Shown here: positions 1-9,300 of the stretch, one piece after another
Layout of the letters: each line of letters opens with the position of its first letter
Position numbering within the stretch: position 1 is the first letter of the stretch
NCBI RefSeq assembly: GCF_050467285.1
Contig: NZ_JBCMUN010000001.1
Coordinates: 682,001-746,000 of the forward strand
Direction of reading: 5' to 3'
Origin: Paenibacillus_E oryzisoli_A
GTDB taxonomy: Bacteria > Bacillota > Bacilli > Paenibacillales > NBRC-103111
DNA: 64,000 nucleotides
Notes under the pieces: model-generated
What the model saw: the letters and a program-made list of their open reading frames with translations, nothing else
What the model was told of the DNA's origin: nothing
Database searches by the model: none
Position numbers and translations under genes: made by a program

Positions 1-1320
1 TGGGGCGGCGGTGCGGACTATGCGCAAAAGCTGCAAACGATGATTGCCTCAGGTGATCTTCCCGACATCATTAGACCGATGAACGGGATTGAACAGACAC
101 TGATTACGCAAGGAGGCGCGTTGGCGCTCGATGATTTGCTGCCCAAATACGCGCCGAACCTGTGGAACTACTTCCCGAAAGAAATCTGGGACATTGTGCG
201 CTCCACCTCTCCCGACGGCAAAATTTACTACATTCCTTCCTTGCAAAACACGAATAACCGAGGCTTGATCATTCGGACCGACTGGTTGAAGAACGTCGGA
301 CTGGGCTTGCCTGAAACCCGGGAGCAATTTGTTGAAATGCTCAGAGCGTTCAGGGACAAAGATCCGAACGGCAATGGGAAAAAGGATGAGATCCCAACAA
401 GCGGACGTGAGCAGGGCAGATGGTTTGATCACATTTTCGCGATGTACGGGGTTCCGATGTGGGAAGGGTATCCGGAGTGGGATTTGATCGACGGCAAGCT
501 TCAATATGGCGGTGTACAGCCCAATATGAAAGAAGCCATTAAGTTCGCTAGAGACTTGTACAAGGAAAAGCTGCTGGATAACGAAACGTTCCTGAATAAA
601 CAGGAAGTATGGACCGGCAAAATCCTGAACGATACGGTAGGCGCTTTCTATCATATTGTTGACAGTACCATTACCGTTGGCGGCTATGAGGGGCTGCGGA
701 AGAAAAATCCGAACGCAGATTTCACTATGGTGCCGGTTCCGAAGGTACCGGGATATGACGGCTTTTACTCCTTGAAACGATTCGGGTTCGTGGAGTGGGT
801 CATCCCGAAAAAAGCAGAGGCGAAAGCGGCTTCGGTCTTGAAATATCTGGACTTTTACTACACGCCGGAGGGAATCGATTTTAACTCGTACGGGCTGGAA
901 AACGACAGCTTTGTGATGGAAAACGGGCAGAAAAAATATTTGCCTGACAAAGACACCACCGAAAACTGGACGCAGCGCAAAACGATTTTCTCCGCTTCTG
1001 TCAGTACATTTGATTACAAGTCCAAGGTAGCGGAGCTTACCATCAAATATCCGACGCGCTATAAAGAGATGATCGAGATGTACGATCGGATCAACAAAAC
1101 GACTAAGGTTCTCGCCGGCGACGGCATGCCGGTCAGCGTGTACGACGGCTTTGCGGACATCAAGACGCACAAATTGTACCAACAGTACTTGGCTAATATT
1201 GTGATTGGGGAATGGCCGATCGAGAAATTTGATGAATTTGTAAAAAAATGGTACGAAACCGGCGGGACGGAAGTTACCAAACGCGCCAACGAATGGTATC
1301 AGAAAGTGAGCAAAAAGTAA
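1..1320 (+). CDS. Sugar ABC transporter substrate-binding protein, 5' end cut by window edge
   Basis: The reading frame is open from base 1, so the gene starts left of the window; 439 codons remain and the signal peptide and lipobox are missing. The protein looks like the long (about 500-residue) LplA-type extracellular binding proteins of CUT1 importers: it has the W-rich, Asp/Asn-Gly segment typical of the group (FRDKDPNGNGKKDEIPTS near residue 117) and a C-terminal domain ending in a Trp-rich helix. It should be a membrane-anchored lipoprotein delivering an oligosaccharide or its uronate derivative to the two permeases that follow. No ATPase gene follows, which is usual for this family because a shared MsmX-type ATPase serves several importers. 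The substrate cannot be read from the sequence. Confidence 0.9.
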   Translation, partial: WGGGADYAQKLQTMIASGDLPDIIRPMNGIEQTLITQGGALALDDLLPKYAPNLWNYFPKEIWDIVRSTSPDGKIYYIPSLQNTNNRGLIIRTDWLKNVGLGLPETREQFVEMLRAFRDKDPNGNGKKDEIPTSGREQGRWFDHIFAMYGVPMWEGYPEWDLIDGKLQYGGVQPNMKEAIKFARDLYKEKLLDNETFLNKQEVWTGKILNDTVGAFYHIVDSTITVGGYEGLRKKNPNADFTMVPVPKVPGYDGFYSLKRFGFVEWVIPKKAEAKAASVLKYLDFYYTPEGIDFNSYGLENDSFVMENGQKKYLPDKDTTENWTQRKTIFSASVSTFDYKSKVAELTIKYPTRYKEMIEMYDRINKTTKVLAGDGMPVSVYDGFADIKTHKLYQQYLANIVIGEWPIEKFDEFVKKWYETGGTEVTKRANEWYQKVSKK

Positions 1321-1330
1321 GGCTCACACT

Positions 1331-1367
1331 AGGAGAGATCCTCCACGGGAGGACTCTCCTTGCTTTT
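1331..1367 (+). terminator. Hairpin between binding-protein gene and permease genes (attenuator-like)
   Basis: AGGAGAG-A-TCCTCC pairs with GGAGGACTCTCCT across an ACG loop, a 13-bp stem with one bulged A, followed by a short T-rich run. Its place inside an importer operon fits partial termination or mRNA stabilisation, which gives more binding protein than permease. Confidence 0.65.
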
Positions 1368-1398
1368 CAGACAAGAGATGAAAGATGGAGGAAACCGC

Positions 1399-2349
1399 AT
1401 GTACGAGAATTACACGGAAGTAAAAGCAGCTCGTCCAACAACCGTCCCCCGGCGAACCTTTCGTACATTTCGCTCCCAATGGATGCTGTATACGATGGTG
1501 CTGCCCGGCTTGCTCTATTTTATCGTATTCAAATATGTGCCGCTGCTTGGCTCGGTAATCGCTTTTCAGGACTTCCAAATTTTAAACGGCATATGGAAAA
1601 GCCCCTGGGTCGGCTTCAAGCACTTTGAATTCATGTTTACGTACCCCGATATTGTGCTGGTTCTCAAAAATACGCTGCTCCTCGGGGCGTACCAGCTCGT
1701 GTTCGGATTTCCCGCACCGATCCTTCTTGCCATTCTATTGAATGAAGTCAGACTCATGTTTCTGAAGAAGACGATTCAGACGTTCTTTTACTTGCCTCAC
1801 TTTTTATCCTGGGTCATTGTGGGCGGACTGATCTTTGAATTGCTGTCGTTGGGGGGATTCGTGAATACGCTGCGGACCTGGTTCGGAGCTGAGCCTGTTC
1901 TGTATATGCAGCGGGAATCTTTTTTTCGCACGATTTTCATTTTGTCTTCCATCTGGAAGGAGATCGGCTGGGGCGCGATTATTTATTTGGCGGCCATAGC
2001 CGGGATCAATCCAAGCCTGTATGAAGCGGCGAAAGTGGATGGGGCAGGCAAGTTTCGGCAAATCTGGTCCATTACACTGCCTGCGCTGATGCCGACGATT
2101 ATGATTTTATTGCTGCTGAAAATAGGGAATTTCCTGGAGCTTGGTTTCGATCACGTCTATGTGCTGCTGACGCCGTCCACCATAGCTGTAGGCGATATTA
2201 TCGATACGTATGTGTACCGAACAGGCATATTAGAAGGGCAGTACAGCTTTACAACGGCCGTTGGCCTGTTCAAATCGATCGTCGGTTTCGTACTGCTGTA
2301 CGGCTGTAACTATATGGCCAAAAAAACAACACAACAGGGGTTGTTCTAA
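1399..2349 (+). CDS. Sugar ABC transporter permease, LplB type
   Basis: 316-residue integral membrane protein of the CUT1 permease family, with six predicted transmembrane segments beginning with the VLPGLLYFIVFKYVPLLG helix. The conserved EAA cytoplasmic loop, which docks the ATPase, appears as YEAAKVDGAGKFRQIW. The start is placed at the ATG preceded by GATGGAGGA; an in-frame TTG at 1360 lies within the upstream hairpin and lacks a ribosome site. It is the first of two permease subunits, and its stop overlaps the next start (TAATG), so translation is probably coupled. The family is well known for polysaccharide-derived oligosaccharides in Paenibacillus, but the substrate is not deducible. 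Confidence 0.9.
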   Translation: MYENYTEVKAARPTTVPRRTFRTFRSQWMLYTMVLPGLLYFIVFKYVPLLGSVIAFQDFQILNGIWKSPWVGFKHFEFMFTYPDIVLVLKNTLLLGAYQLVFGFPAPILLAILLNEVRLMFLKKTIQTFFYLPHFLSWVIVGGLIFELLSLGGFVNTLRTWFGAEPVLYMQRESFFRTIFILSSIWKEIGWGAIIYLAAIAGINPSLYEAAKVDGAGKFRQIWSITLPALMPTIMILLLLKIGNFLELGFDHVYVLLTPSTIAVGDIIDTYVYRTGILEGQYSFTTAVGLFKSIVGFVLLYGCNYMAKKTTQQGLF

Positions 2350-3209
2350 TGATAAAGTCAAGCTTAGGAGAGACCTGCTTTCGCGCAGCGAACTATGCGG
2401 TGCTGCTGCTGTTGTCCATTACGATGATTTTGCCGATTATTCATGTGCTCGCCCTGTCCTTGAGCGATCCGGCGGCGGTCGATGCCCATAAGGTGCAATT
2501 TGTGCCGATCGAGCCCACTTCCGCTGCTTGGACGCATATTGTAAACAAGGCTGATCTGTGGCGTGCGCTGGGCGTGAACATCTTTATCACTGTAGTCGGT
2601 ACGCTGCTCAGCCTTCTCGTGTCTTCTTTACTCGCGTATCCGCTCGCGCGCAAAGACTTTCATTTGCGTAAAATTATGATGCTGGGCATTGTATTTACGA
2701 TGATTTTTCAAGCGCCCATGATTCCTTACTTCTTGACCATTAAAGCGCTGGGTCTGCTCGACAGCATCTGGGTGTTAATTTTACCCTCCACCATCAGCGC
2801 ATTCAATCTCATTATTTTGCGCACGTTCTTTCAGCAGCTGCCGTTTGAACTGGAGGAATCGGCTCGCATCGACGGATGCACAGATTACGGCATCTTATTT
2901 CGAGTCGTGCTTCCGCTGTCCAAACCGGCGTTGGCGACGATGGGCCTGTTCTACGCGGTTATTTACTGGAATATGTTCTACCACGCGATTTTATTCATTC
3001 GCAGCCCGAAGCTGTATCCGCTGCAGTTGAAGCTGCGGGAAACGATGGTGAACACGGATTTAGCCGCTAATCTGAATTTGATGGCGTATAATTCACAGAC
3101 ACTGCAAGCGGCTACGATTATATTCGTCACGCTGCCGATTCTGCTCGTGTATCCGTTCATTCAGAAGTACTTTGTGCAAGGAGCGACGCTCGGCGCGGTG
3201 AAAGAATAA
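2349..3209 (+). CDS. Sugar ABC transporter permease, YtcP/MalG type
   Basis: 286-residue CUT1 permease and partner of the preceding subunit. It has an N-terminal helix, a periplasmic-side segment with the common HVLALSLSDPAAV start, further helices and the EAA loop LEESARIDGCTDYGI. The C-terminus PFIQKYFVQGATLGAVKE is typical of the YtcP group. It begins in a one-base overlap with the previous stop, with only a weak ribosome site, so it is expected to depend on coupled translation. Together with the binding protein it forms the transmembrane part of the importer. Confidence 0.9.
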   Translation: MIKSSLGETCFRAANYAVLLLLSITMILPIIHVLALSLSDPAAVDAHKVQFVPIEPTSAAWTHIVNKADLWRALGVNIFITVVGTLLSLLVSSLLAYPLARKDFHLRKIMMLGIVFTMIFQAPMIPYFLTIKALGLLDSIWVLILPSTISAFNLIILRTFFQQLPFELEESARIDGCTDYGILFRVVLPLSKPALATMGLFYAVIYWNMFYHAILFIRSPKLYPLQLKLRETMVNTDLAANLNLMAYNSQTLQAATIIFVTLPILLVYPFIQKYFVQGATLGAVKE

Positions 3210-3243
3210 ACGGCGGCGGCTTCTTGAAAGGGAGATTGTCTCT

Positions 3244-4314
3244 ATGGAGATGTATGAGGATCACGTAAGGCTGAAGAAAACAGCGTTATTGCCTGAATTT
3301 ACAAGCGCGTATCAGGATTTTCGGTATTATGCCTCCTCGGTCACGCCTGCAATCAAGCTTGCCGTTAACGTGCTCAAGCCTGTTACAGGCAAGCCCGCGT
3401 CGATGCTGGTCAAACTGCACGGCTGGCACATGAGTATGCCTGAACCGCAGAAGCGAGATGCGCCTTCTGAGCATACTGAGGAGTACTTGATCGTCCAGGT
3501 GGATATGCGAGGCCGAGCCTTCTCGGAAGGCGAAGCTGACTGCAACGGCTATGAGCTGATGGACGCCTATGATGCGATTGAGTTTGTCAAAAGCGAGTAT
3601 GCCGCCTATCTCTCTGACCCGGAGATCGTTTATCTGGAAGGAGGGAGCGGCGGCGGCGGTAATGTGCTGGCGATGCTAGGCAAATTCCCGGACACGTTCG
3701 CGGCGGCTTCCGCCTTTTATCCCATATCGGATTACGCCCGATGGTATGGTCAGGACCAAACCGGAGAGTTCCGGGATGACATGGACATCTGGATCGGCTG
3801 CACGCCGGACGAAGAGCTTGAGCGATACGAGGCCCGAAGCGGGCTTCACCTCGCCGGCAACTTGCAGACGCCGCTTTACATGGTGCATGGAGACGGAGAT
3901 ATTCGCGTCCCCGTCGCTCATGCGAGAGCTTACGCAAGCCGCGCGCAAGATCTTGGCAAAGCGCGGCTCGTTCAGTACGAGGAGCTTCCGGGGGTTGGAG
4001 GTCAAGGTCATCTGGATGGCATTACCGCCGAACGCTTGACCGCTATGCAGCAAGCTGCGGATTCCCATCGCAGATGCCATGACAAGCCCGTTTCCATTCC
4101 CGATCAAGGCACCTTGCGAATCGGCGGTTACCTGTACACGAAGCATTTCCAAATTGTGCTGGATTCGCTCAATTATGTTGCCGAGGTGGCTTATTGCTTG
4201 TCCGCGGGAACGTATGAGATTCGTGCCGAACGCCCGTATCCCTATACGCTTTGGCTGCGAGATGGGGGTGTTGTCAGGGGGAGTTGTAAAGTGGGGCAAA
4301 ATGAAATGAGTTAA
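3244..4314 (+). CDS. Alpha/beta hydrolase, prolyl-oligopeptidase (S9)-like
   Basis: 356 residues, preceded by AAAGGGAGA. The nucleophile elbow GGSGGGG puts Ser at about residue 135. A plausible acid is in HGDGDIRVPV (Asp about 219) and the His in GQGHLDG (about 256), giving the Ser-Asp-His order of S9 and acetyl-esterase hydrolases. The last 80 residues lie beyond the triad and may be a small accessory domain. There is no signal peptide, so it should be cytoplasmic. It starts 34 bp after the permease gene and probably belongs to the same operon, so it may deacylate or otherwise trim an imported sugar. That role is inference; peptidase activity is not excluded. Confidence 0.75.
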   Translation: MEMYEDHVRLKKTALLPEFTSAYQDFRYYASSVTPAIKLAVNVLKPVTGKPASMLVKLHGWHMSMPEPQKRDAPSEHTEEYLIVQVDMRGRAFSEGEADCNGYELMDAYDAIEFVKSEYAAYLSDPEIVYLEGGSGGGGNVLAMLGKFPDTFAAASAFYPISDYARWYGQDQTGEFRDDMDIWIGCTPDEELERYEARSGLHLAGNLQTPLYMVHGDGDIRVPVAHARAYASRAQDLGKARLVQYEELPGVGGQGHLDGITAERLTAMQQAADSHRRCHDKPVSIPDQGTLRIGGYLYTKHFQIVLDSLNYVAEVAYCLSAGTYEIRAERPYPYTLWLRDGGVVRGSCKVGQNEMS

Positions 4315-4370
4315 ATCCATGAATTGGTGCATCCTAATGTTTACACATGAACTGACATCAGGAGGCAACA

Positions 4371-5096
4371 ATGCGCAAGCTACTCACCCTTTCTGTCCTT
4401 TTCTTACTTTTTCAGTCCGTTGGTTATGCCGCTTCGCCGAAAGACAGATCTTATTATGAAACACGCGGGGAAGTCGTATGGGAAATCGCTACCGATGAGA
4501 AAGTGATCGCCTTAACGTTCGATGACGGCCCACACCCAAAGTATACCCCCGAGATCCTGGATTTGCTCAAGCAATACCATGCGAAAGCGACCTTTTTTGT
4601 GGTTGGGAATAAGATCATGCTGCACCCTGACGTGCTCAAACGGGAAGTGAGCGAAGGGCATGAAATTGCCAATCATACCTATAGTCACGCTTATCTGTCT
4701 AAACGAACCAATATGAAAGCCGAAATTAAAAAAGCGGAGGACGTCATTTTCTCCGTTGCTGGGATTCGATGTCAATTATTTCGGCCGCCTGGCGGGTTTT
4801 ATAATGAAAGCCTGGTCAGTATTGTCAAACAAGAAGGTTACAAGATGATCATGTGGTCCTGGCATTTGGATACGAAGGATTGGAATACGCCAGGGGTCGA
4901 TAAAATTGTAACCAAAGTGTTAAACCATTCGAAAAATGGGGACATCGTCTTGTTCCACGATTATGTGGAAGGGCGTACGCAAACGATCGAGGCGTTGAAG
5001 CGGATTTTGCCCGAATTGGAGAAGAGAGGCTATCGGTTTGTTACTGTCTCTGAGTTGTTAACGTATCGGAAGGCGCTCCCCGCGAAGCAGCCGTGA
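4371..5096 (+). CDS. Polysaccharide deacetylase family protein, secreted
   Basis: 241 residues with an N-terminal signal peptide (hydrophobic LLTLSVLFLLFQSVGYA) and a NodB domain. All five family motifs are visible: TFDDGPH (Asp51, Asp52), the metal site HEIANHTYSH (His102, His106), RPPGG, the WSWHLDTKDW segment and LFHDY. These support a metal-dependent amide hydrolase acting on N-acetylated sugars in the wall (peptidoglycan or chitin-like polymer). The start has a clear AGGAGG 5-6 bases upstream. It is separated from the hydrolase by 56 bp and followed by an inverted repeat, so it may be transcribed alone or end the transport operon. Confidence 0.9.
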   Translation: MRKLLTLSVLFLLFQSVGYAASPKDRSYYETRGEVVWEIATDEKVIALTFDDGPHPKYTPEILDLLKQYHAKATFFVVGNKIMLHPDVLKREVSEGHEIANHTYSHAYLSKRTNMKAEIKKAEDVIFSVAGIRCQLFRPPGGFYNESLVSIVKQEGYKMIMWSWHLDTKDWNTPGVDKIVTKVLNHSKNGDIVLFHDYVEGRTQTIEALKRILPELEKRGYRFVTVSELLTYRKALPAKQP

Positions 5097-5106
5097 AGAA
5101 ATAAAG

Positions 5107-5140
5107 CAGGAGCCGACGATTGAGGGGCTCCTGTTTGCGT
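5107..5140 (+). terminator. Terminator-like hairpin after the deacetylase gene
   Basis: CAGGAGCC and GGCTCCTG form a perfect 8-bp stem around an 11-base loop, followed by a broken T run. It separates the deacetylase from thyA. Confidence 0.55.
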
Positions 5141-5164
5141 TGTATGGGAATGCCTACGAAAGCA

Positions 5165-5193
5165 TAGTGAAAAAAGGAGATTCGTTATATAAT
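5165..5193 (+). promoter_or_regulatory. Probable sigma-A promoter of thyA
   Basis: A perfect TATAAT (5188-5193) lies 17 bp downstream of the weak -35 TAGTGA (5165-5170), about 45 bp before the thyA start and downstream of the hairpin. Confidence 0.45.
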
Positions 5194-5235
5194 GTAGGGA
5201 TAGGCCCCGCGGCGAAAAAACGTATGAGGTGAACA

Positions 5236-6030
5236 ATGAAAGCGTACCTAGATCTTCTCCGTGACGTCATGGATCATGGAGTTCGTAAAGAAGACCGGAC
5301 CGGGACAGGCACAACTTCTGTGTTCGGCCGGCAAATGCGGATTAACCTGCAAGAAGGCTTTCCGCTGCTGACAACCAAAAGACTGCACATCAAATCCATC
5401 GTGCACGAGCTGCTGTGGTTCATCAGCGGAAGCACGAACGTGAAGTATTTGCTCGACAACGGCGTGACGATCTGGGATGAATGGGCAGACGAAGAAGGCA
5501 ACCTTGGCCGGGTTTACGGAGCCCAATGGCGGACTTGGCAGGGCCCGAACGGCGAAGTCATCGACCAAATCGCGAAGCTGATCGAACAGATCAAGCGAAA
5601 CCCGGATTCCCGCCGGCATCTCGTCAGCGCCTGGAACCCGGCAGAAGTGGACAATATGGCGCTGCCGCCTTGCCACTATGCCTTTCAGTTCTACGTTGCA
5701 GACGGCAAGCTGAGCTGCATGTTTCAGATGCGGTCGGTGGACACCTTCCTCGGTCTCCCCTTCAACCTCGCCTCCTACGCGCTCCTCACACATATGGTAG
5801 CCCAGCAGTGCGATCTCGAAGTCGGCGATCTCATCTGGACAGGCGGCGACGTGCATATTTATCTGAACCACCTGGAGCAGGTGGAGCGGCAGTTGACCAG
5901 AGAGCCTTATCCGCTGCCGAAGCTGACGATTCAGCGTAAGCCGGAGTCCATTTTTGATTATAAGTTTGAGGACTTTGAGTTTGAGGGGTATCAATACCAC
6001 CCCGGGATTAAGGCACCGATTGCGATATAG
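5236..6030 (+). CDS. thyA: Thymidylate synthase
   Basis: 264 residues, exactly the usual length of bacterial ThyA. It converts dUMP to dTMP using methylenetetrahydrofolate. The active-site Cys is Cys146 in ALPPCHYAFQF, the same number as in the E. coli enzyme; the folate and dUMP segments (RTGTGTTSVFG, RRHLVSAWNP, DVHIYLNHLEQ) are intact. The ribosome site GAGGTG precedes the ATG. Dihydrofolate reductase, which regenerates the folate used here, is usually encoded just downstream in related bacteria but in this window sits 11.7 kb away at 17739. Confidence 0.98.
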   Translation: MKAYLDLLRDVMDHGVRKEDRTGTGTTSVFGRQMRINLQEGFPLLTTKRLHIKSIVHELLWFISGSTNVKYLLDNGVTIWDEWADEEGNLGRVYGAQWRTWQGPNGEVIDQIAKLIEQIKRNPDSRRHLVSAWNPAEVDNMALPPCHYAFQFYVADGKLSCMFQMRSVDTFLGLPFNLASYALLTHMVAQQCDLEVGDLIWTGGDVHIYLNHLEQVERQLTREPYPLPKLTIQRKPESIFDYKFEDFEFEGYQYHPGIKAPIAI

Positions 6031-6054
6031 ATGCCAATAGATTAAGAAAAACGG

Positions 6055-6090
6055 GTCAGCTCCTGCATATGCAGGAGCTGACTTTTGCGT
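6055..6090 (+). terminator. Terminator of thyA
   Basis: A perfect 28-base palindrome GTCAGCTCCTGCAT/ATGCAGGAGCTGAC followed by TTTT. It clearly isolates thyA from the genes that follow. Confidence 0.75.
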
Positions 6091-6183
6091 TGTATAGGTT
6101 CTGTCTAGGTTCTTATGATATGCTAGACCAGGTTCTTTTTATGACAAAATTTTACAAGGTAAACACTTTTGTGCGGGGAGGGG

Positions 6184-6196
6184 TTTGTCGAAAAAA
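6184..6196 (+). promoter_or_regulatory. Spo0A-box-like site upstream of the surface-protein gene
   Basis: TTTGTCGAAAAAA matches the 0A-box core TGTCGAA with its A-rich flank. The 310-bp gene-free stretch 6031-6340 also holds the thyA terminator; I see no convincing -35/-10 pair in it. The site is about 145 bp before the chosen start of the large surface protein. Spo0A control is inference. Confidence 0.35.
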
Positions 6197-6340
6197 GTTG
6201 CCGATGTGTTGGCGATAGCGGGTTTACCTGATGCCATAAGAAGAATGGTTGATCTATTTTATGGTAAGGCATGAGTGTGGACTATTTTTGAAAAGAACAT
6301 ACCTGGCCAGCTCATGTCGACGGATTTGGGGGAGCAATAT

Positions 6341-9300
6341 ATGAGAAGAATGCGGCGATCGCCGAGCAGCAGACGCAACCTTTTATCGTTTGGTAAAAGA
6401 GTGCTGTTCCTGATGCTGGCCATATCGCTCTCCGTCTTGCCCTATTACAACTTCATCGTTTCGGCTGCAGGGGCTGTTTCTCTGACGCTTGAGAAAACAG
6501 TTGACAAGACGACGGCATTGCCGGGTGAAACGATTACGTATACGATCAAGTATGCGAATCCGAGCACAACGGACGATGCGATTAACATGGTGATTACGGA
6601 TGTTTTGCCTGCTGCGCTGGATTATGTAGGCGTGGATACGACACCCGATGTTGCCAGCGTCGATACCAGTACTCCGGGTACAGTTAAGTTTGTGATGGTA
6701 ACGCCGCTTGCTGCCGGGAAAACAGGTATACTCAAGCTAAAAACGAAGTTCAAGTCAGGCACGACGCAGCAAGGGGATACGGTGCAGAATACGGCTACAG
6801 CTAAAGCGGATAACAGTACGCTGGTGTCTTCGACGGCGCCGATCGTTACCGCTCAGGTGAATGGGGCTGACTGGTCGATTTCCAAAAGCAAAGTGTCTCC
6901 AGTCGTTGATCCAATTCTGGACAGCAATGTCACATATCAAGTGAATCTGCAAGGAAACAGTGCGCTGGGCGGATCGAACATTCAGAATGTTCGCGTGTTT
7001 GACACCTTGCCTGTTGGCGCTGCATTCGTCTTGGCTTCCGGCGGCGGGGTGTACAATTCCGTATACGGCAGCGTCTACTGGGATTTGCCGGTATTGAATA
7101 CGGGACAGAACGTATCGTACAACGTAGTGCTGAGCTATCCAAGTACGACCTTTCATGTCGGTGATACTGTCACTAACTCCGTCTACGCCTCAGGGACATC
7201 GCTTACCGGCACAGCCTTGGTGACGAATACGGCCACAGCCACTCACCTGCTTGCCGCGGCGATGCCGGGCATTTATGGAATCAACAAGGATTCCCGTCAA
7301 AACAATGACGAGTACGCGCTGGGGCAAACCGTGCAGTACAAGATCAACGGTTTTGGCAACAAAGGGAACGTTGATCTGGACACGTTTGCGGTTGAAGATG
7401 CGATTCCGAAACAGATCGATTTGACGAGTGTTTCGACAGGCTCTTATACCAATAACACTAACGTTAGCGTCACTGTTCAATACCAGCTTAACGAGGTGGA
7501 TTTTTGGTATGACTGGGCTGGCGGGACAGGCCTTAGCACGAGCAGCAATCAGACGCTGAATGTGTCTGCGCTCGGCCTCTCGGGCGGACAGTACGTGTCC
7601 AAAGTGCGTTGGGTGTTCGGCGCGGTGCCGGTCGAATTCCGCATCGCTTCAGACATTGGCGTGAAGGGGACGCTGCTGAGCGTCGACCATGCGAGTGCGG
7701 CGGTGCCGGTTGGCAGCACGATTACGAACACGGCCACGCTGAACGCAGCGTATGGGGCGACGCCTTTGACTAGCAATGACAGCGTGGTGATCAAGGTTGT
7801 CGATCCGAAACCTTGGGTTGTTGCCGAGAAATCGGTTGTCGGTTCTGCATCAGTTCGGGAAGGCGATACGGTGACGTATAAGCTGAGAGTGCAAAATCAT
7901 CCGTTCGCGACCGGCAATATGACGGCGCCGGAGATTCTGGACTTTTTCCCGGAGGACAAGCTGGAGAACTACACGGTAGTCAGCGTCGATCAGCATGCCA
8001 CCACACAGGATCTCTCACCGATCGCTACGCAATACGATAAGACCATCGGTTCGACGACGTATAAAGCGAAGCTGTGGACGTTCGCTGGTGCGGTGCTCCT
8101 CCCTGGCGAGTACATCGACGTGACCGTTAAAGGCACAGTGAAGCATGGAGCGCCAAACGGAAGCTTCGGCAACACGATGTTTGCCACGACGGCAGTTACG
8201 GATGATTACAAAGGGACGACGATTGACGATACCACAGAAGACCGGGATAATAACAGCAACACCCATCAATTCATCACCTCGACGGCCAATGTGTACGTGA
8301 AGTTCTCAGGTTCCCTTGAATCGGTCAAATGGGTAAAAGGGGAGCTGGACGGCGTATTCACGAAATACCCGGCGAACGGCGTGACGCTGCCCGGCGGGAA
8401 AGCGATGTACCAGTTAGTGGTCAGCAACACCGACTCCAATGGGCCGATTTCCAACATTGTCATTATCGATAAGCTGCCGCGCATTGGCGACATCGGCGTT
8501 GTAGACACTAACCCGCGAAGCTCTGACTGGCGGCCGTACCTGGTGAATAAGGTGACGGGACCAGGTGGAGCGGCACTTGATCCGCAAATCAAGGTGTACT
8601 ATTCAACATCGAATACACCAGATCTTGGCGATCTTGCCGATCCATTGCACCGGACGCATCATAACAACTGGACGACAACGGTGCCGGCGGATATTACGAC
8701 GGTGACCGCGCTCAAGTTTGATTTTGGCAACATTACGCTGAATCAGGGTGAGTCCTTTACCCTCGAATGGGACATGCGTGCGCCTGTGAACGCGCCGAGA
8801 AGCAAAATTGCGTGGAACTCCTTCGGTTACGGAGCGACGTATCCGGATGAAGGCGGCCCGCAAGCGTTCCTCCCGTCGGAACCGATTAAAGTCGGCTTCC
8901 TCGTTCAAAATACGGACCCGGCTGGAACCGGCAATCTAGGCGATTTTATCTGGCTTGACACGAATGCGAACGGCATTCAGGAGGCAGGCGAGAACGGCCT
9001 TAACGGCGTTCTGGTCAACCTGTATAAAGGCGGCGATTTCTCGACCCCTTATTCGTATACACGCACGTTCAACGACCATATCTCGGGCAAGCCGGGTTAC
9101 TATGAGTTCCCGAATCTGCCTCCGGACGATTACACGGTGGAATTCGTGATGCCTAGCGGCTATTATCTCTCACCAAACGATCAGGTAGGTGATGATACCA
9201 AGGACAGCGATTTTACGTTGTATGACGACGCTACCCGCACGTATCGCGTGAACAAAACGCTTGCGAGCGGAGAAACGGATATGACGCTGGATGCTGGCAT

